Below are positions 1 to 6,220 of a stretch of DNA of 10,767 nt, piece by piece. The position numbers were made by a program, and so were the translations under genes. This stretch comes from Acidimicrobiales bacterium (GTDB lineage: Bacteria > Actinomycetota > Acidimicrobiia > Acidimicrobiales > UBA8190), in the NCBI GenBank assembly GCA_030042575.1, contig JASHZK010000217.1, forward strand, positions 1 through 10,767, given 5' to 3'. The notes beneath the pieces are model-generated. The model had not been told where the DNA came from, did not search any database, and worked only from the letters and a program-made list of their open reading frames with translations. The first letter of the stretch is position 1. The number at the start of each line of letters is the position of its first letter.

Positions 1-1758
1 GGTATTCGGCAACGAGGTGTGCTGGCCCTCAGCCGACATGGCCCAGAGCTGACGGGCCGATCCCGGATAGGCGAAGTGGTACCCCTGACCCAGTTCGCAG
101 CCCATGGCCGTGAGGGCCACCGCTTGGCCGACGGTCTCGATGCCCTCACCCACCACTTGGAGCCCAAGGGCGTGACCCAATCCCACGATCCCGGCCACGA
201 TGGCCGCGCCCCGGGTGTCCCCGGCCACGTCCAACAGGGCCACGAAGCGTCGGTCCACCTTCAAGCCGGTGATGGGCAGGTCCTGGAGGCACGACAAGTT
301 GGAGTAGCCGGCGCCGAAGTCGTCGAGGTTGATCGAGATTCCCAGGTCGCGTAGCTGGCGCAAGACCCTGTGGGTGGACCCCTCGTGGCGCAGGGCGTCT
401 TCGAGGATCTCGACGCCCAGCATGTCGGGGGCGAGGTCGTAGCGGGTCAGCAGTTCAGCGATCTCGTCGGCGAACCCGGCATCGGCCAGCTGGCGGAAAG
501 ACACGTTGATCCAAAGGCGAAAATCCCGGGGAACGAGTCCGGCCCGCTCCCAGGCCGACAGGTCCGACAGAGCCCGGTCGAAGACCCACCTCCCCATGGG
601 CGTGATGAGGCCCGACTCTTCGGCGACGGGCAGGAACGAAACGGGGAGGATGGTGCCGTGGCCGGCCCGGTGCCAGCGCATGAGCGCCTCGGCCGCCACC
701 ACTTTGCTGCTGGCCAGTTCCACCATGGGCTGGTAGGCCAGCGACAGGGCTCCGCTCTCCATGCCGGCGCGCAAGCCGCGTTCCACCTCGAAGCGTTCCA
801 CCACCCGGTCGTGCATGGCCTCGTCGAACAGCTCCCAGTCGGCGCGGCCCCCCTCCTTGGCCCTGTACATGGCCATATCGGCGTTACGCAACAGCGTCTC
901 GGGGCTCTGGCTCGCGCCTCCCGCTGCAGTGAGGGTGATGCCGATGCTGGCCGTCAAGCGGTGCTCGATGCCCTCCACGATCGCCGGCCGGGCCAGCTCG
1001 GCCAACAGGTGCTCGGCGATGCGGCATGCCGATGCCGATGACCCGACCTCGGGACAAACCACTACGAACTCGTCACCACCGAAGCGAGCCACCGTGTCCG
1101 AGCGCCGACGCGCTCCGCCCAGGCGATCGGCCATCTCCCGCAGGAGCTGGTCACCCACGTGATGACCGAACAGGTCGTTCACCACTTTGAAGCGATCCAG
1201 GTCCACGAAGAGCACGGCCAGGGTGGTGCCCGTGCGTCGAGTGGCAGCCAGTGCATGGCTCAGTCGGTCGTCGAGCAGGGCCCGGTTGGGCAGCCCCGTG
1301 AGCGGATCGTACAGAGCCTGATAGGCGTTCAGCCGCTGCAGCCGCTCCACCAGGTTCCGGTTCTCGGTCACCAGGCCGCGGCGGGCCAAGGCGTTGCGGA
1401 TGCTCTGCAGGAACGCCGCCGGTGCTACCGGCTTGATGAGGTAAGCGTCCAACTGCCCCACAGCGGCTACGGCCGTGTCCAAGGAGGCGTATCCGGTGAG
1501 CAGGAGGACAGGCACTTCGGGATCGCGCTCTTTGAACTCACGGGCGAGCTTGATCCCACTCCCGTCGGAAAGTTTGTGGTCGACGACCACCACGGCGGGC
1601 TCGCAGCGCAGTTGCGCTGTCAGCGCCTCGGCCCGACCCTTGACGCCCAACCCGCGGATCCCGGCTGAGGCCAGCACGTCGATGAGACTCTGGCGATGAT
1701 TCTCGTCGTCGTCCACCACCAGGACCGGTCCCAGGTCCCCCAGAGGCTCGGCGTTCAT
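1..1758 (-). CDS. Response regulator with REC-GGDEF-EAL domains, c-di-GMP turnover (C-terminus beyond window)
   Basis: A cytoplasmic receiver fused to a diguanylate cyclase and a c-di-GMP phosphodiesterase. The 586 visible codons are open to base 1. The receiver (about residues 11-125) has an acidic cluster at DDDE, phospho-acceptor D60 and the LIKP lysine. A short coiled linker (about 127-146) precedes the cyclase domain, which has DPLTGLPNR, an intact GGDEF at 227-231 and an RxxD inhibitory site at 218-221. The EAL domain (about 335-575) keeps E357 of the EAL motif, N418, E450, D479-D480, K500, E538 and the QGYHF end motif, so both enzymatic activities look possible. GEGIE replaces the commoner AEGVE. 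Only a short tail can be missing. The ATG overlaps the stop of the upstream receiver gene (ATGA, 1755-1758), so translation is coupled. Phosphorylation by the kinase of this operon is inferred. Which activity dominates cannot be read from sequence. Confidence 0.95.
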   Translation of the reverse strand, partial: MNAEPLGDLGPVLVVDDDENHRQSLIDVLASAGIRGLGVKGRAEALTAQLRCEPAVVVVDHKLSDGSGIKLAREFKERDPEVPVLLLTGYASLDTAVAAVGQLDAYLIKPVAPAAFLQSIRNALARRGLVTENRNLVERLQRLNAYQALYDPLTGLPNRALLDDRLSHALAATRRTGTTLAVLFVDLDRFKVVNDLFGHHVGDQLLREMADRLGGARRRSDTVARFGGDEFVVVCPEVGSSASACRIAEHLLAELARPAIVEGIEHRLTASIGITLTAAGGASQSPETLLRNADMAMYRAKEGGRADWELFDEAMHDRVVERFEVERGLRAGMESGALSLAYQPMVELASSKVVAAEALMRWHRAGHGTILPVSFLPVAEESGLITPMGRWVFDRALSDLSAWERAGLVPRDFRLWINVSFRQLADAGFADEIAELLTRYDLAPDMLGVEILEDALRHEGSTHRVLRQLRDLGISINLDDFGAGYSNLSCLQDLPITGLKVDRRFVALLDVAGDTRGAAIVAGIVGLGHALGLQVVGEGIETVGQAVALTAMGCELGQGYHFAYPGSARQLWAMSAEGQHTSLPNT

Positions 1759-2144
1759 TGCGCCTCCGCTGAGGGAAGGCGCGGCTCGGGCGTGAGCTCC
1801 ACGATTGCCGCCAGCCGGTCGAGGAGCTGGGCGGGCGGCACGGGCTTCTTCAGCACAGCCACCACTTTGCGCCCCATCCGGGCCCGGTCCGAATCCGTCA
1901 GCTGATGGGCCGAGACCACCACGATGGGCGGAGGGTCGACAAGGGCATCGACAACTTCCACCCCGTTGCAGCGGGGCATGCGCAGATCGAGGAGTACGGC
2001 ACCGACCTTGTGCGTGGCCAGCACGGCCAAGGCTTCGACCCCGTCACCAGCCTCCTCCACCTGGTAGCCGGCTTGGCGGAGGATGTCGGCCAGCGAGCTG
2101 CGGACGTCGGGCTCGTCCTCGACGATGAGGATGTCGGTCCTCAC
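1755..2144 (-). CDS. Single-domain response regulator (CheY-like receiver)
   Basis: A stand-alone receiver of 129 residues with no output domain. Visible family features are the acidic pair E9-D10, phospho-acceptor D53 in LLDLRMP, S78 at the switch position and the K100-P101 pair near the C-terminal end of the fold. The last 15 or so residues are an unconserved tail. The start is GTG, and it overlaps the TGA of the histidine kinase gene (GTGA, 2141-2144). Its own TGA overlaps the ATG of the next gene, so all three genes are translationally coupled. It is probably phosphorylated by the neighbouring kinase. It could be a phosphate sink, a relay step or a protein-interaction regulator beside the GGDEF-EAL effector, and the sequence does not decide among these. 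Confidence 0.93.
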   Translation of the reverse strand: MRTDILIVEDEPDVRSSLADILRQAGYQVEEAGDGVEALAVLATHKVGAVLLDLRMPRCNGVEVVDALVDPPPIVVVSAHQLTDSDRARMGRKVVAVLKKPVPPAQLLDRLAAIVELTPEPRLPSAEAQ

Positions 2145-3721
2145 GACGACTCCAAGACCCCGACCGGCAGACGGACCACCACCCGAGCTCCGTGGTCGTC
2201 GAGGCCGTCCTCCAATGTGACGCGGCCGCCGTTCGCCTCGACCAGTCGACGGACGATGGCCAGCCCCAGCCCGGTTCCGTCGTGCTTGGTGGTGAAGAAG
2301 GGCTCGAATACCCGGTCGCTCAGGTCGGCGTCGATACCCGGCCCTGTGTCCTCGACGCTCATCTCGACTTCTTGTCCTCGGCGATGAGTTGCCACCCGCA
2401 CCGTTCCCCCGCCGTTCACTGCCGCGTAGGCATTGGCCACCAGGTTGGTGAGCACCTCGGCCAGTTGGCGGCGGTCTGCCTGTACCGACAGCGGCTCGGT
2501 CTCGACCTCGAGGACGACGTTGGCCGGAGCCGGAGTGGCCTCCACCACCTCGGTGACCAGGCCGGGTAGCTCGACCGCAGACTTCTGGGGTTCGCGGGGC
2601 CGGACGAAGGCGGTCAGGTCCTCGGCCAGGGTGGAGGCCTTGGCCGTCTCGCGCTCGACCATGGACAGGTGCTTCTCCAGGTTGGGGTCAGCTGGATCAC
2701 CGAGCTTGGCCCGCAAGAGGTACAGGGCGTTGGTCACCGCCGCCAACGGATTGCGCAGCTCGTGGCCGATCACCGAGGCCATTTCGCCCAGTGCCGTCAA
2801 GCGCTCGCCCCGGATCAATGCCTCTTGAGCCGTCTGCAGGTCGCTCAGGGTGGTGCGCAAGTCGGCGGTGCGTTCCTCGACCAGCCGGGCCGCGTAGCGT
2901 TGCCGGCGGTCGAGCACCTCGATGGTGGCCCCCACCAGCAGGGCGACGAAGAGGCCCAGCCCCAGGATGATGTACTGCGCCTGACGGGCGAAGGCTCCGA
3001 TGAGCGGGCTGCGGGCCTCGGCCACCACCGCCCACTTGGCGTTGCCTACGGTGGACAGCGCCATCACCTCCCCCGAGTGCAGAGGGAGATCACCGGCCGG
3101 AACGGTGGCAACCAGCAGGTTCGCCTCGTTGGCTTTGGGCGCACCGTACACGGCCGCCTTGAGCAGCTCGAAGGGCTTTGCCGCCGTGACGGCGGTGGCG
3201 ATGAAGGGGCTGAAGGAGAACTCGGTGAAGACGGCCAGGCCCGAGGGCACCAGTGGCGGGCCCAGAGCGAACAGCGCCGTGGTCGTCTTGCCGTTGAACC
3301 TCACCGGCGCAGGCGTCAGGGTGGCGCCGGCCCTGGCCAGGGTGGCCGAGATCGCCGCCGACAGGGTTTGACCGACCGAGTATCGGGTGCCCACCGCGCT
3401 CTGCACCTGGTAGGTCGTCCCGTGGCGCTCGGCCAACACCAGGTTGAGGAGGCCACCGCCCACGGTCCTGGCATGGGCGGTGAAGGCCGAGGGCGAGCCG
3501 TTGGTGAGCGACACCACGCTGGCCAACGGGTCGAGGATCGAGCCCACTTCGGAGAGGACCGTTCCCACGTACAAGGCCGCCTGGGAGGTTTCCGACTCGA
3601 GCAGCGTGCGCTCCTGCTGGTCGGCACTGTTCTTGAAGGAGTAGAAGCCGGCCACGCTGGCGGCGGCGATGACGGCGGCGACGACGACGGTGAGGGGTGC
3701 TACGCGCGACGCCCGTCTCAT
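2141..3721 (-). CDS. Membrane sensor histidine kinase
   Basis: The sensor kinase at the head of a three-gene two-component/c-di-GMP operon. With the ATG at 3721 it has 526 residues. Order of parts: a signal-anchor helix (about 8-27), an extracytoplasmic region of about 220 residues that I do not recognise, a second membrane helix (about 250-270), a coiled linker, a dimerisation domain with phospho-acceptor H320 in GHELRNPL, and an ATPase domain. That domain has an N box (N426, N430), a DTGPG loop at 458-462, FEPFFTT at 472-478 and GTGLGL at 482-487. The kinase core looks fully active and resembles the NtrB/ZraS-like class. There is no PAS, HAMP or fused receiver, so phosphate probably passes to the two receivers downstream. 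An in-frame GTG at 3799 would add 26 Gly/Pro-rich residues. I prefer 3721 because the membrane anchor then starts in the usual place and the best promoter places the transcript start inside the longer version. Confidence 0.92.
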   Translation of the reverse strand: MRRASRVAPLTVVVAAVIAAASVAGFYSFKNSADQQERTLLESETSQAALYVGTVLSEVGSILDPLASVVSLTNGSPSAFTAHARTVGGGLLNLVLAERHGTTYQVQSAVGTRYSVGQTLSAAISATLARAGATLTPAPVRFNGKTTTALFALGPPLVPSGLAVFTEFSFSPFIATAVTAAKPFELLKAAVYGAPKANEANLLVATVPAGDLPLHSGEVMALSTVGNAKWAVVAEARSPLIGAFARQAQYIILGLGLFVALLVGATIEVLDRRQRYAARLVEERTADLRTTLSDLQTAQEALIRGERLTALGEMASVIGHELRNPLAAVTNALYLLRAKLGDPADPNLEKHLSMVERETAKASTLAEDLTAFVRPREPQKSAVELPGLVTEVVEATPAPANVVLEVETEPLSVQADRRQLAEVLTNLVANAYAAVNGGGTVRVATHRRGQEVEMSVEDTGPGIDADLSDRVFEPFFTTKHDGTGLGLAIVRRLVEANGGRVTLEDGLDDHGARVVVRLPVGVLESS

Positions 3722-3801
3722 GTGCCCCGGAGGCCCCCTGTTCCCCTTGAGCGTTGCTTCAGCGCCGCCCGCTGGCCGTTCCACTGCTGATCCGCTCACG
3801 A

Positions 3802-3830
3802 ATTGGACACCACAAAGCGCGCGAAGTCAA
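3802..3830 (-). promoter_or_regulatory. Candidate sigma-70-type promoter for the histidine kinase operon
   Basis: On the minus strand, TTGACT (3830-3825) and TCCAAT (3807-3802) are separated by 17 bases, a good spacing for a housekeeping promoter. Transcription would start near 3795, just after the GTG at 3799. That favours translation from the ATG at 3721 with a leader of about 70 bases containing a G-rich purine stretch. It is a pattern match only. The rest of the 3722-3901 spacer shows a short direct repeat related to GCCGGATG but no clear terminator. Confidence 0.4.
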
Positions 3831-3901
3831 ACGCTGTATGGCTAATCTCACAACGCGTGGGCAAGCCGGATGCCCGGATGGCCGCTTCTCCAGCGCCGGG
3901 C

Positions 3902-4738
3902 TCAGCTGAAGAAGCGGCGGGCGAAGCCGGCCAACATTTCGGGTACCTCGCGAGTCCGGGCCCAGGGGCTCACGATGAGCCGGTCGACGCCGGCCTCGGC
4001 GAAGCGCCGCACGTCGTCCTCGGTGTCGACCCGGCCCCCCACGGTCACGGTAAACGGCTGATCGGACACCTCGGCCTCCCGGCGCAGCTCGCGAAGGACC
4101 TCGACCGGCCGTCGTACCGACCCGGGCGTGTGCTCCAGGCCGATCCACCCGTCGTGGGCGGCGGCACGGCGAAGGGCAGCCGGGGACTCGCCTCCGATGC
4201 TCAGAGGGGGATGGGGTTGCTGCATCGGCTTGGGCTCGAACATGACCGAGTCGAAAGCGAAGAAGCGACCACGGTGCTCGATCTGCTCCTGCGTCCACAA
4301 CGCCTTGCACACGGCCAGGGCCTCGTCGAGGCGCGGGCCGCGCGTCGAGAAGTCGAAGCCGGCGGCCTCCCACTCGCTGCGTAGCCACCCGACCCCGACC
4401 CCGACCTCGATGCGGCCTCGGGAGACCACGTCGGCGGTCTGCACGGCCCGAGCCGCTACGAAGGGATGGCGCAACGCCAGGTTGTAGACGTGGCTGCCCA
4501 GGCGCACGCGGCGCGTGCGCCCGGCCAGGAAGGCCAGATAGGCGAAGACGTCGAACACCGGTGTGGAAGGTGGGACGGGAGGATGCTCGGCACCGGCGAA
4601 GGGTGAGCCTTCCATCTCCACGGGCAGGACGAGGTGCTCAGGAAGCCAAAGCGATTCGTAGCCGAGATCGTCTGCCGCCTCGGCGGCGGCGAGGAACATG
4701 GACGGGTGCATCCTTCCCAGGGCGATTCCGAAGCGCAT
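3902..4738 (-). CDS. LLM-class F420-dependent oxidoreductase
   Basis: A luciferase-like monooxygenase-fold protein of 278 residues, the usual size for actinobacterial F420-dependent oxidoreductases. These are cytoplasmic TIM-barrel enzymes that transfer hydride to or from coenzyme F420; some relatives use FMN. Visible family features are the start MRFGIALG, the LGYESLWLPEHL segment near residue 30, the loop GVGVGWLRSEW at about 113-123, HRGRFFAFD at about 155-163, PPLSIGGESPAALRRAA at about 177-193 and the closing AEAGVDRLIVSPW strand. The substrate cannot be assigned. The start is the ATG at 4738, preceded by a clear GAGGAAG Shine-Dalgarno. A GTG at 4753 is in frame but would leave that site inside the gene. 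The Shine-Dalgarno overlaps the stop of the upstream ComF-like gene, so the two are co-transcribed and coupled. This is the last gene of the thioesterase-ComF-LLM run. Confidence 0.9.
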   Translation of the reverse strand: MRFGIALGRMHPSMFLAAAEAADDLGYESLWLPEHLVLPVEMEGSPFAGAEHPPVPPSTPVFDVFAYLAFLAGRTRRVRLGSHVYNLALRHPFVAARAVQTADVVSRGRIEVGVGVGWLRSEWEAAGFDFSTRGPRLDEALAVCKALWTQEQIEHRGRFFAFDSVMFEPKPMQQPHPPLSIGGESPAALRRAAAHDGWIGLEHTPGSVRRPVEVLRELRREAEVSDQPFTVTVGGRVDTEDDVRRFAEAGVDRLIVSPWARTREVPEMLAGFARRFFS

Positions 4739-4741
4739 GGG

Positions 4742-4748
4742 CTTCCTC
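4742..4748 (-). promoter_or_regulatory. Shine-Dalgarno that sets the LLM oxidoreductase start
   Basis: GAGGAAG on the minus strand ends 3 bases before the ATG at 4738, and its GAGGA core is 5 bases away. It is interlaced with the TGA (4749-4747) of the upstream gene, which suggests re-initiation by terminating ribosomes. It decides for the ATG at 4738 over the GTG at 4753. Confidence 0.75.
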
Positions 4749-5604
4749 AGCACGCCGCCTGGGCATTCGACCAGAGCCGCACAGCGGCTGAGTCCGAGCC
4801 TGCCCAGGCTCTACAGCGATCGGCACAGCATCGTCCCGGCCGTCCGACCCCGGCCACCGTCTGCTCGGCCCACCAGCGGCCCAGACGGGGGGCGGCCGCC
4901 GGATCCACACTCCGGCCACAGACCACTACGGCCACGACGACCATGCCGGCCTCTTCCAAGGCTGCCGCCGCGCTCCGGGCCCGGGCGCCGGTCACCCAGG
5001 TGTCGTCGAGGAGAAGAACGCGCCGTGGGCGGCTGATGGCGGCACCATCGCCGTCAGCGCCATCATCCAGACGGAAGGCAGAAGGGTCGGCGGCCATGTG
5101 CCCGGCTCGGCCCGGTCCGCGCCTGAGGACCAGGCTCGGCCATGCCCCGAGCGCCGGCACCTGCCCCACCACCGTGTTGAAGGGACCCGGTGCCGATCCG
5201 GTCTTAGGTGAACGGCCCGAGGAGGGCACCACCGCCAGCGCGTCCCATCCGCCGGCTGCTGTCTCCAGGCACGGTCGGTGACGGAGGAGGAAACCCTGGA
5301 GCAGTCGGGCGAGCAAGGCGGCGTAGTGCCGGCGAGCCGACAGAGCCGGCGAGTCCTTGTACCGGCGCAGAGCCCCGTGCAGTTCGTCGCCGGGCCGGCA
5401 GAGCGCCAGGGGCACCGACCGGAGTCCGGTTCCGCATGCCTGGCCGAGGAGGCGGCCCACCGCTCGGCAGCACCAACACTCCTCGCCGTGGACGGTGGGT
5501 CCGTGACAGCGTCGGCACACGCCCGGACCGGCTGGCGGCGCCGGAATGCCCAGGGCGGCGCGTCCGGTACTCCCGTGTGACGGTGGCAGGGGTTCGAGCG
5601 ACAT
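4747..5604 (-). CDS. Divergent ComF-family phosphoribosyltransferase-like protein
   Basis: A 285-residue protein with ComF/amidophosphoribosyltransferase-like architecture. An N-terminal cysteine module (C30-x2-C33 and C43-x2-C46) could bind zinc. A YKDSPAL segment near 82-88 corresponds to the L-x-x-LKY region of ComF, and a PRPP-loop-like motif with D200-D201 followed by VTGAR lies at about 196-208. The central part, where ComF proteins normally have an R-GFNQ stretch, is poorly conserved (SSGRSPKTGSAPGPFN), so this is a diverged member. ComF is linked to DNA uptake in competent bacteria, but related proteins occur widely in actinobacteria without known function. A second cysteine cluster (C259, C260, C264, C285) lies at the C-terminus. 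The gene follows the thioesterase after 4 bases and is coupled to the oxidoreductase, so they form one transcript. Substrate and role are unknown. Confidence 0.8.
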   Translation of the reverse strand: MSLEPLPPSHGSTGRAALGIPAPPAGPGVCRRCHGPTVHGEECWCCRAVGRLLGQACGTGLRSVPLALCRPGDELHGALRRYKDSPALSARRHYAALLARLLQGFLLRHRPCLETAAGGWDALAVVPSSGRSPKTGSAPGPFNTVVGQVPALGAWPSLVLRRGPGRAGHMAADPSAFRLDDGADGDGAAISRPRRVLLLDDTWVTGARARSAAAALEEAGMVVVAVVVCGRSVDPAAAPRLGRWWAEQTVAGVGRPGRCCADRCRAWAGSDSAAVRLWSNAQAAC

Positions 5605-5608
5605 GGTC

Positions 5609-6058
5609 TCAGGTATCCGACGACTCCTGGCGATGGAGCATGAACGTGCCGGTGGCCCGGCTGACGATGCGGCCCTCGTCGTCGCGACTGGCCGCCTCGG
5701 CGTAGGCCACCTGCCGGGCCATGCGCACCACCTCGCCTCGCAGCGAGTACGGCTGGCCCGAGCTGGCCGGACGCATGGTCTCGGTCTTCATCTCCAGGGT
5801 GCCCCGGGTCCGGTCCCGCCCCGCCAGGGCGGCGTTGATGGCGAAGTTCATGCAGGCGTCGAGCACCAGGGCGTGCACTCCCGCCTGGGCGGTGCCGTGC
5901 GGGTTGCAGGCCAGTTTGGTCGGGGTCCACGACCCGGTCACCCACCCGAGGTCCTCCCCGTCCACGCCGTAGTCCCCCAGGGACACGCCCACCAGGCCCA
6001 ACAGCGCCATGCCGCCGTCGCCCAACCAGCGGTCCATGTCCTTGATGCGCCTGGCCAT
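5609..6058 (-). CDS. PaaI-like hotdog-fold thioesterase family protein
   Basis: A 149-residue protein of the size and layout of PaaI/YbgC-type acyl-CoA thioesterases. The signature region NPHGTAQAGVHALVLDACM (about 52-70) gives the family HG pair and a downstream acidic residue (D67) on the long helix. It is followed by the strand motif TLEMKTETMRPA (about 87-98) and the closing AEAASRDDEGRIVSRATGTFML. It probably hydrolyses a CoA thioester in the cytoplasm, but the substrate is unknown. The reading frame stays open far upstream, antisense to the thiolase, but homology begins only near MARRIKDMDRW, so I place the start at the ATG at 6058. No Shine-Dalgarno precedes it. Instead TAGCGT lies 8 bases upstream, as in leaderless transcripts. 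It heads the thioesterase-ComF-LLM operon and is divergent from the thiolase. Confidence 0.87.
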   Translation of the reverse strand: MARRIKDMDRWLGDGGMALLGLVGVSLGDYGVDGEDLGWVTGSWTPTKLACNPHGTAQAGVHALVLDACMNFAINAALAGRDRTRGTLEMKTETMRPASSGQPYSLRGEVVRMARQVAYAEAASRDDEGRIVSRATGTFMLHRQESSDT

Positions 6059-6066
6059 GGGACCCA

Positions 6067-6072
6067 ACGCTA
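6067..6072 (-). promoter_or_regulatory. Candidate -10 hexamer for a leaderless thioesterase transcript
   Basis: TAGCGT on the minus strand ends 8 bases before the ATG at 6058. It fits the TANNNT -10 pattern of actinobacterial leaderless promoters, and the gene has no ribosome binding site. No recognisable -35 is present. Pattern evidence only. Confidence 0.4.
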
Positions 6073-6113
6073 GCGAGGAGGTGCGCGGCGCCCGGGGTGC
6101 CTCGCCCGGAGGA

Positions 6114-6143
6114 TTGACCCGGTAGCCTCGTCCCCGGCAGAAT
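6114..6143 (+). promoter_or_regulatory. Candidate promoter for the thiolase gene
   Basis: TTGACC (6114-6119) and CAGAAT (6138-6143) are 18 bases apart and placed to start transcription near 6150. This gives a leader of about 70 bases before the thiolase ATG. The predicted start site falls inside the palindrome at 6146-6159. Confidence 0.4.
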
Positions 6144-6145
6144 CT

Positions 6146-6159
6146 TGACCGAACGGTCA
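6146..6159. promoter_or_regulatory. Perfect palindrome, probable TetR-type repressor operator
   Basis: TGACCG-AA-CGGTCA is a perfect inverted repeat with 6-base arms in the divergent spacer. It sits just downstream of the candidate thiolase -10 and covers the predicted transcript start, a position where bound repressor would block initiation. Short palindromes with a two-base centre are typical of TetR-family operators, and such regulators often control fatty-acid degradation genes in actinobacteria. No regulator gene is in the window, so the binding protein is unknown. Confidence 0.55.
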
Positions 6160-6210
6160 CGTTTTGGTCGGGCAGGGTCCCGGGCGCCGGCGGCGACCCG
6201 GGCAACGGAG

Positions 6211-6215
6211 AGGAG
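6211..6215 (+). promoter_or_regulatory. Shine-Dalgarno that sets the thiolase start
   Basis: AGGAG lies 5 bases before the ATG at 6221. It decides for this start over the in-frame codon at 6164, which would add 19 unconserved residues. Confidence 0.8.
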
Positions 6216-6220
6216 CGCAC

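Noticed and set aside
19..1668. Several plus-strand open frames opposite the GGDEF-EAL gene
   Set aside because: Compositions rich in H, G, R and Q with no motifs. They mirror the codon structure of the coding minus strand.
2669..3790. A 373-codon plus-strand frame opposite the histidine kinase
   Set aside because: Low-complexity R/G/Q/H translation with no domain, while the opposite strand has all kinase motifs.
3845..3900. GCCGGATG-like repeats in the spacer downstream of the LLM oxidoreductase
   Set aside because: The copies are short and imperfect, the potential stem is interrupted and no T-run follows, so I do not call a terminator or operator.
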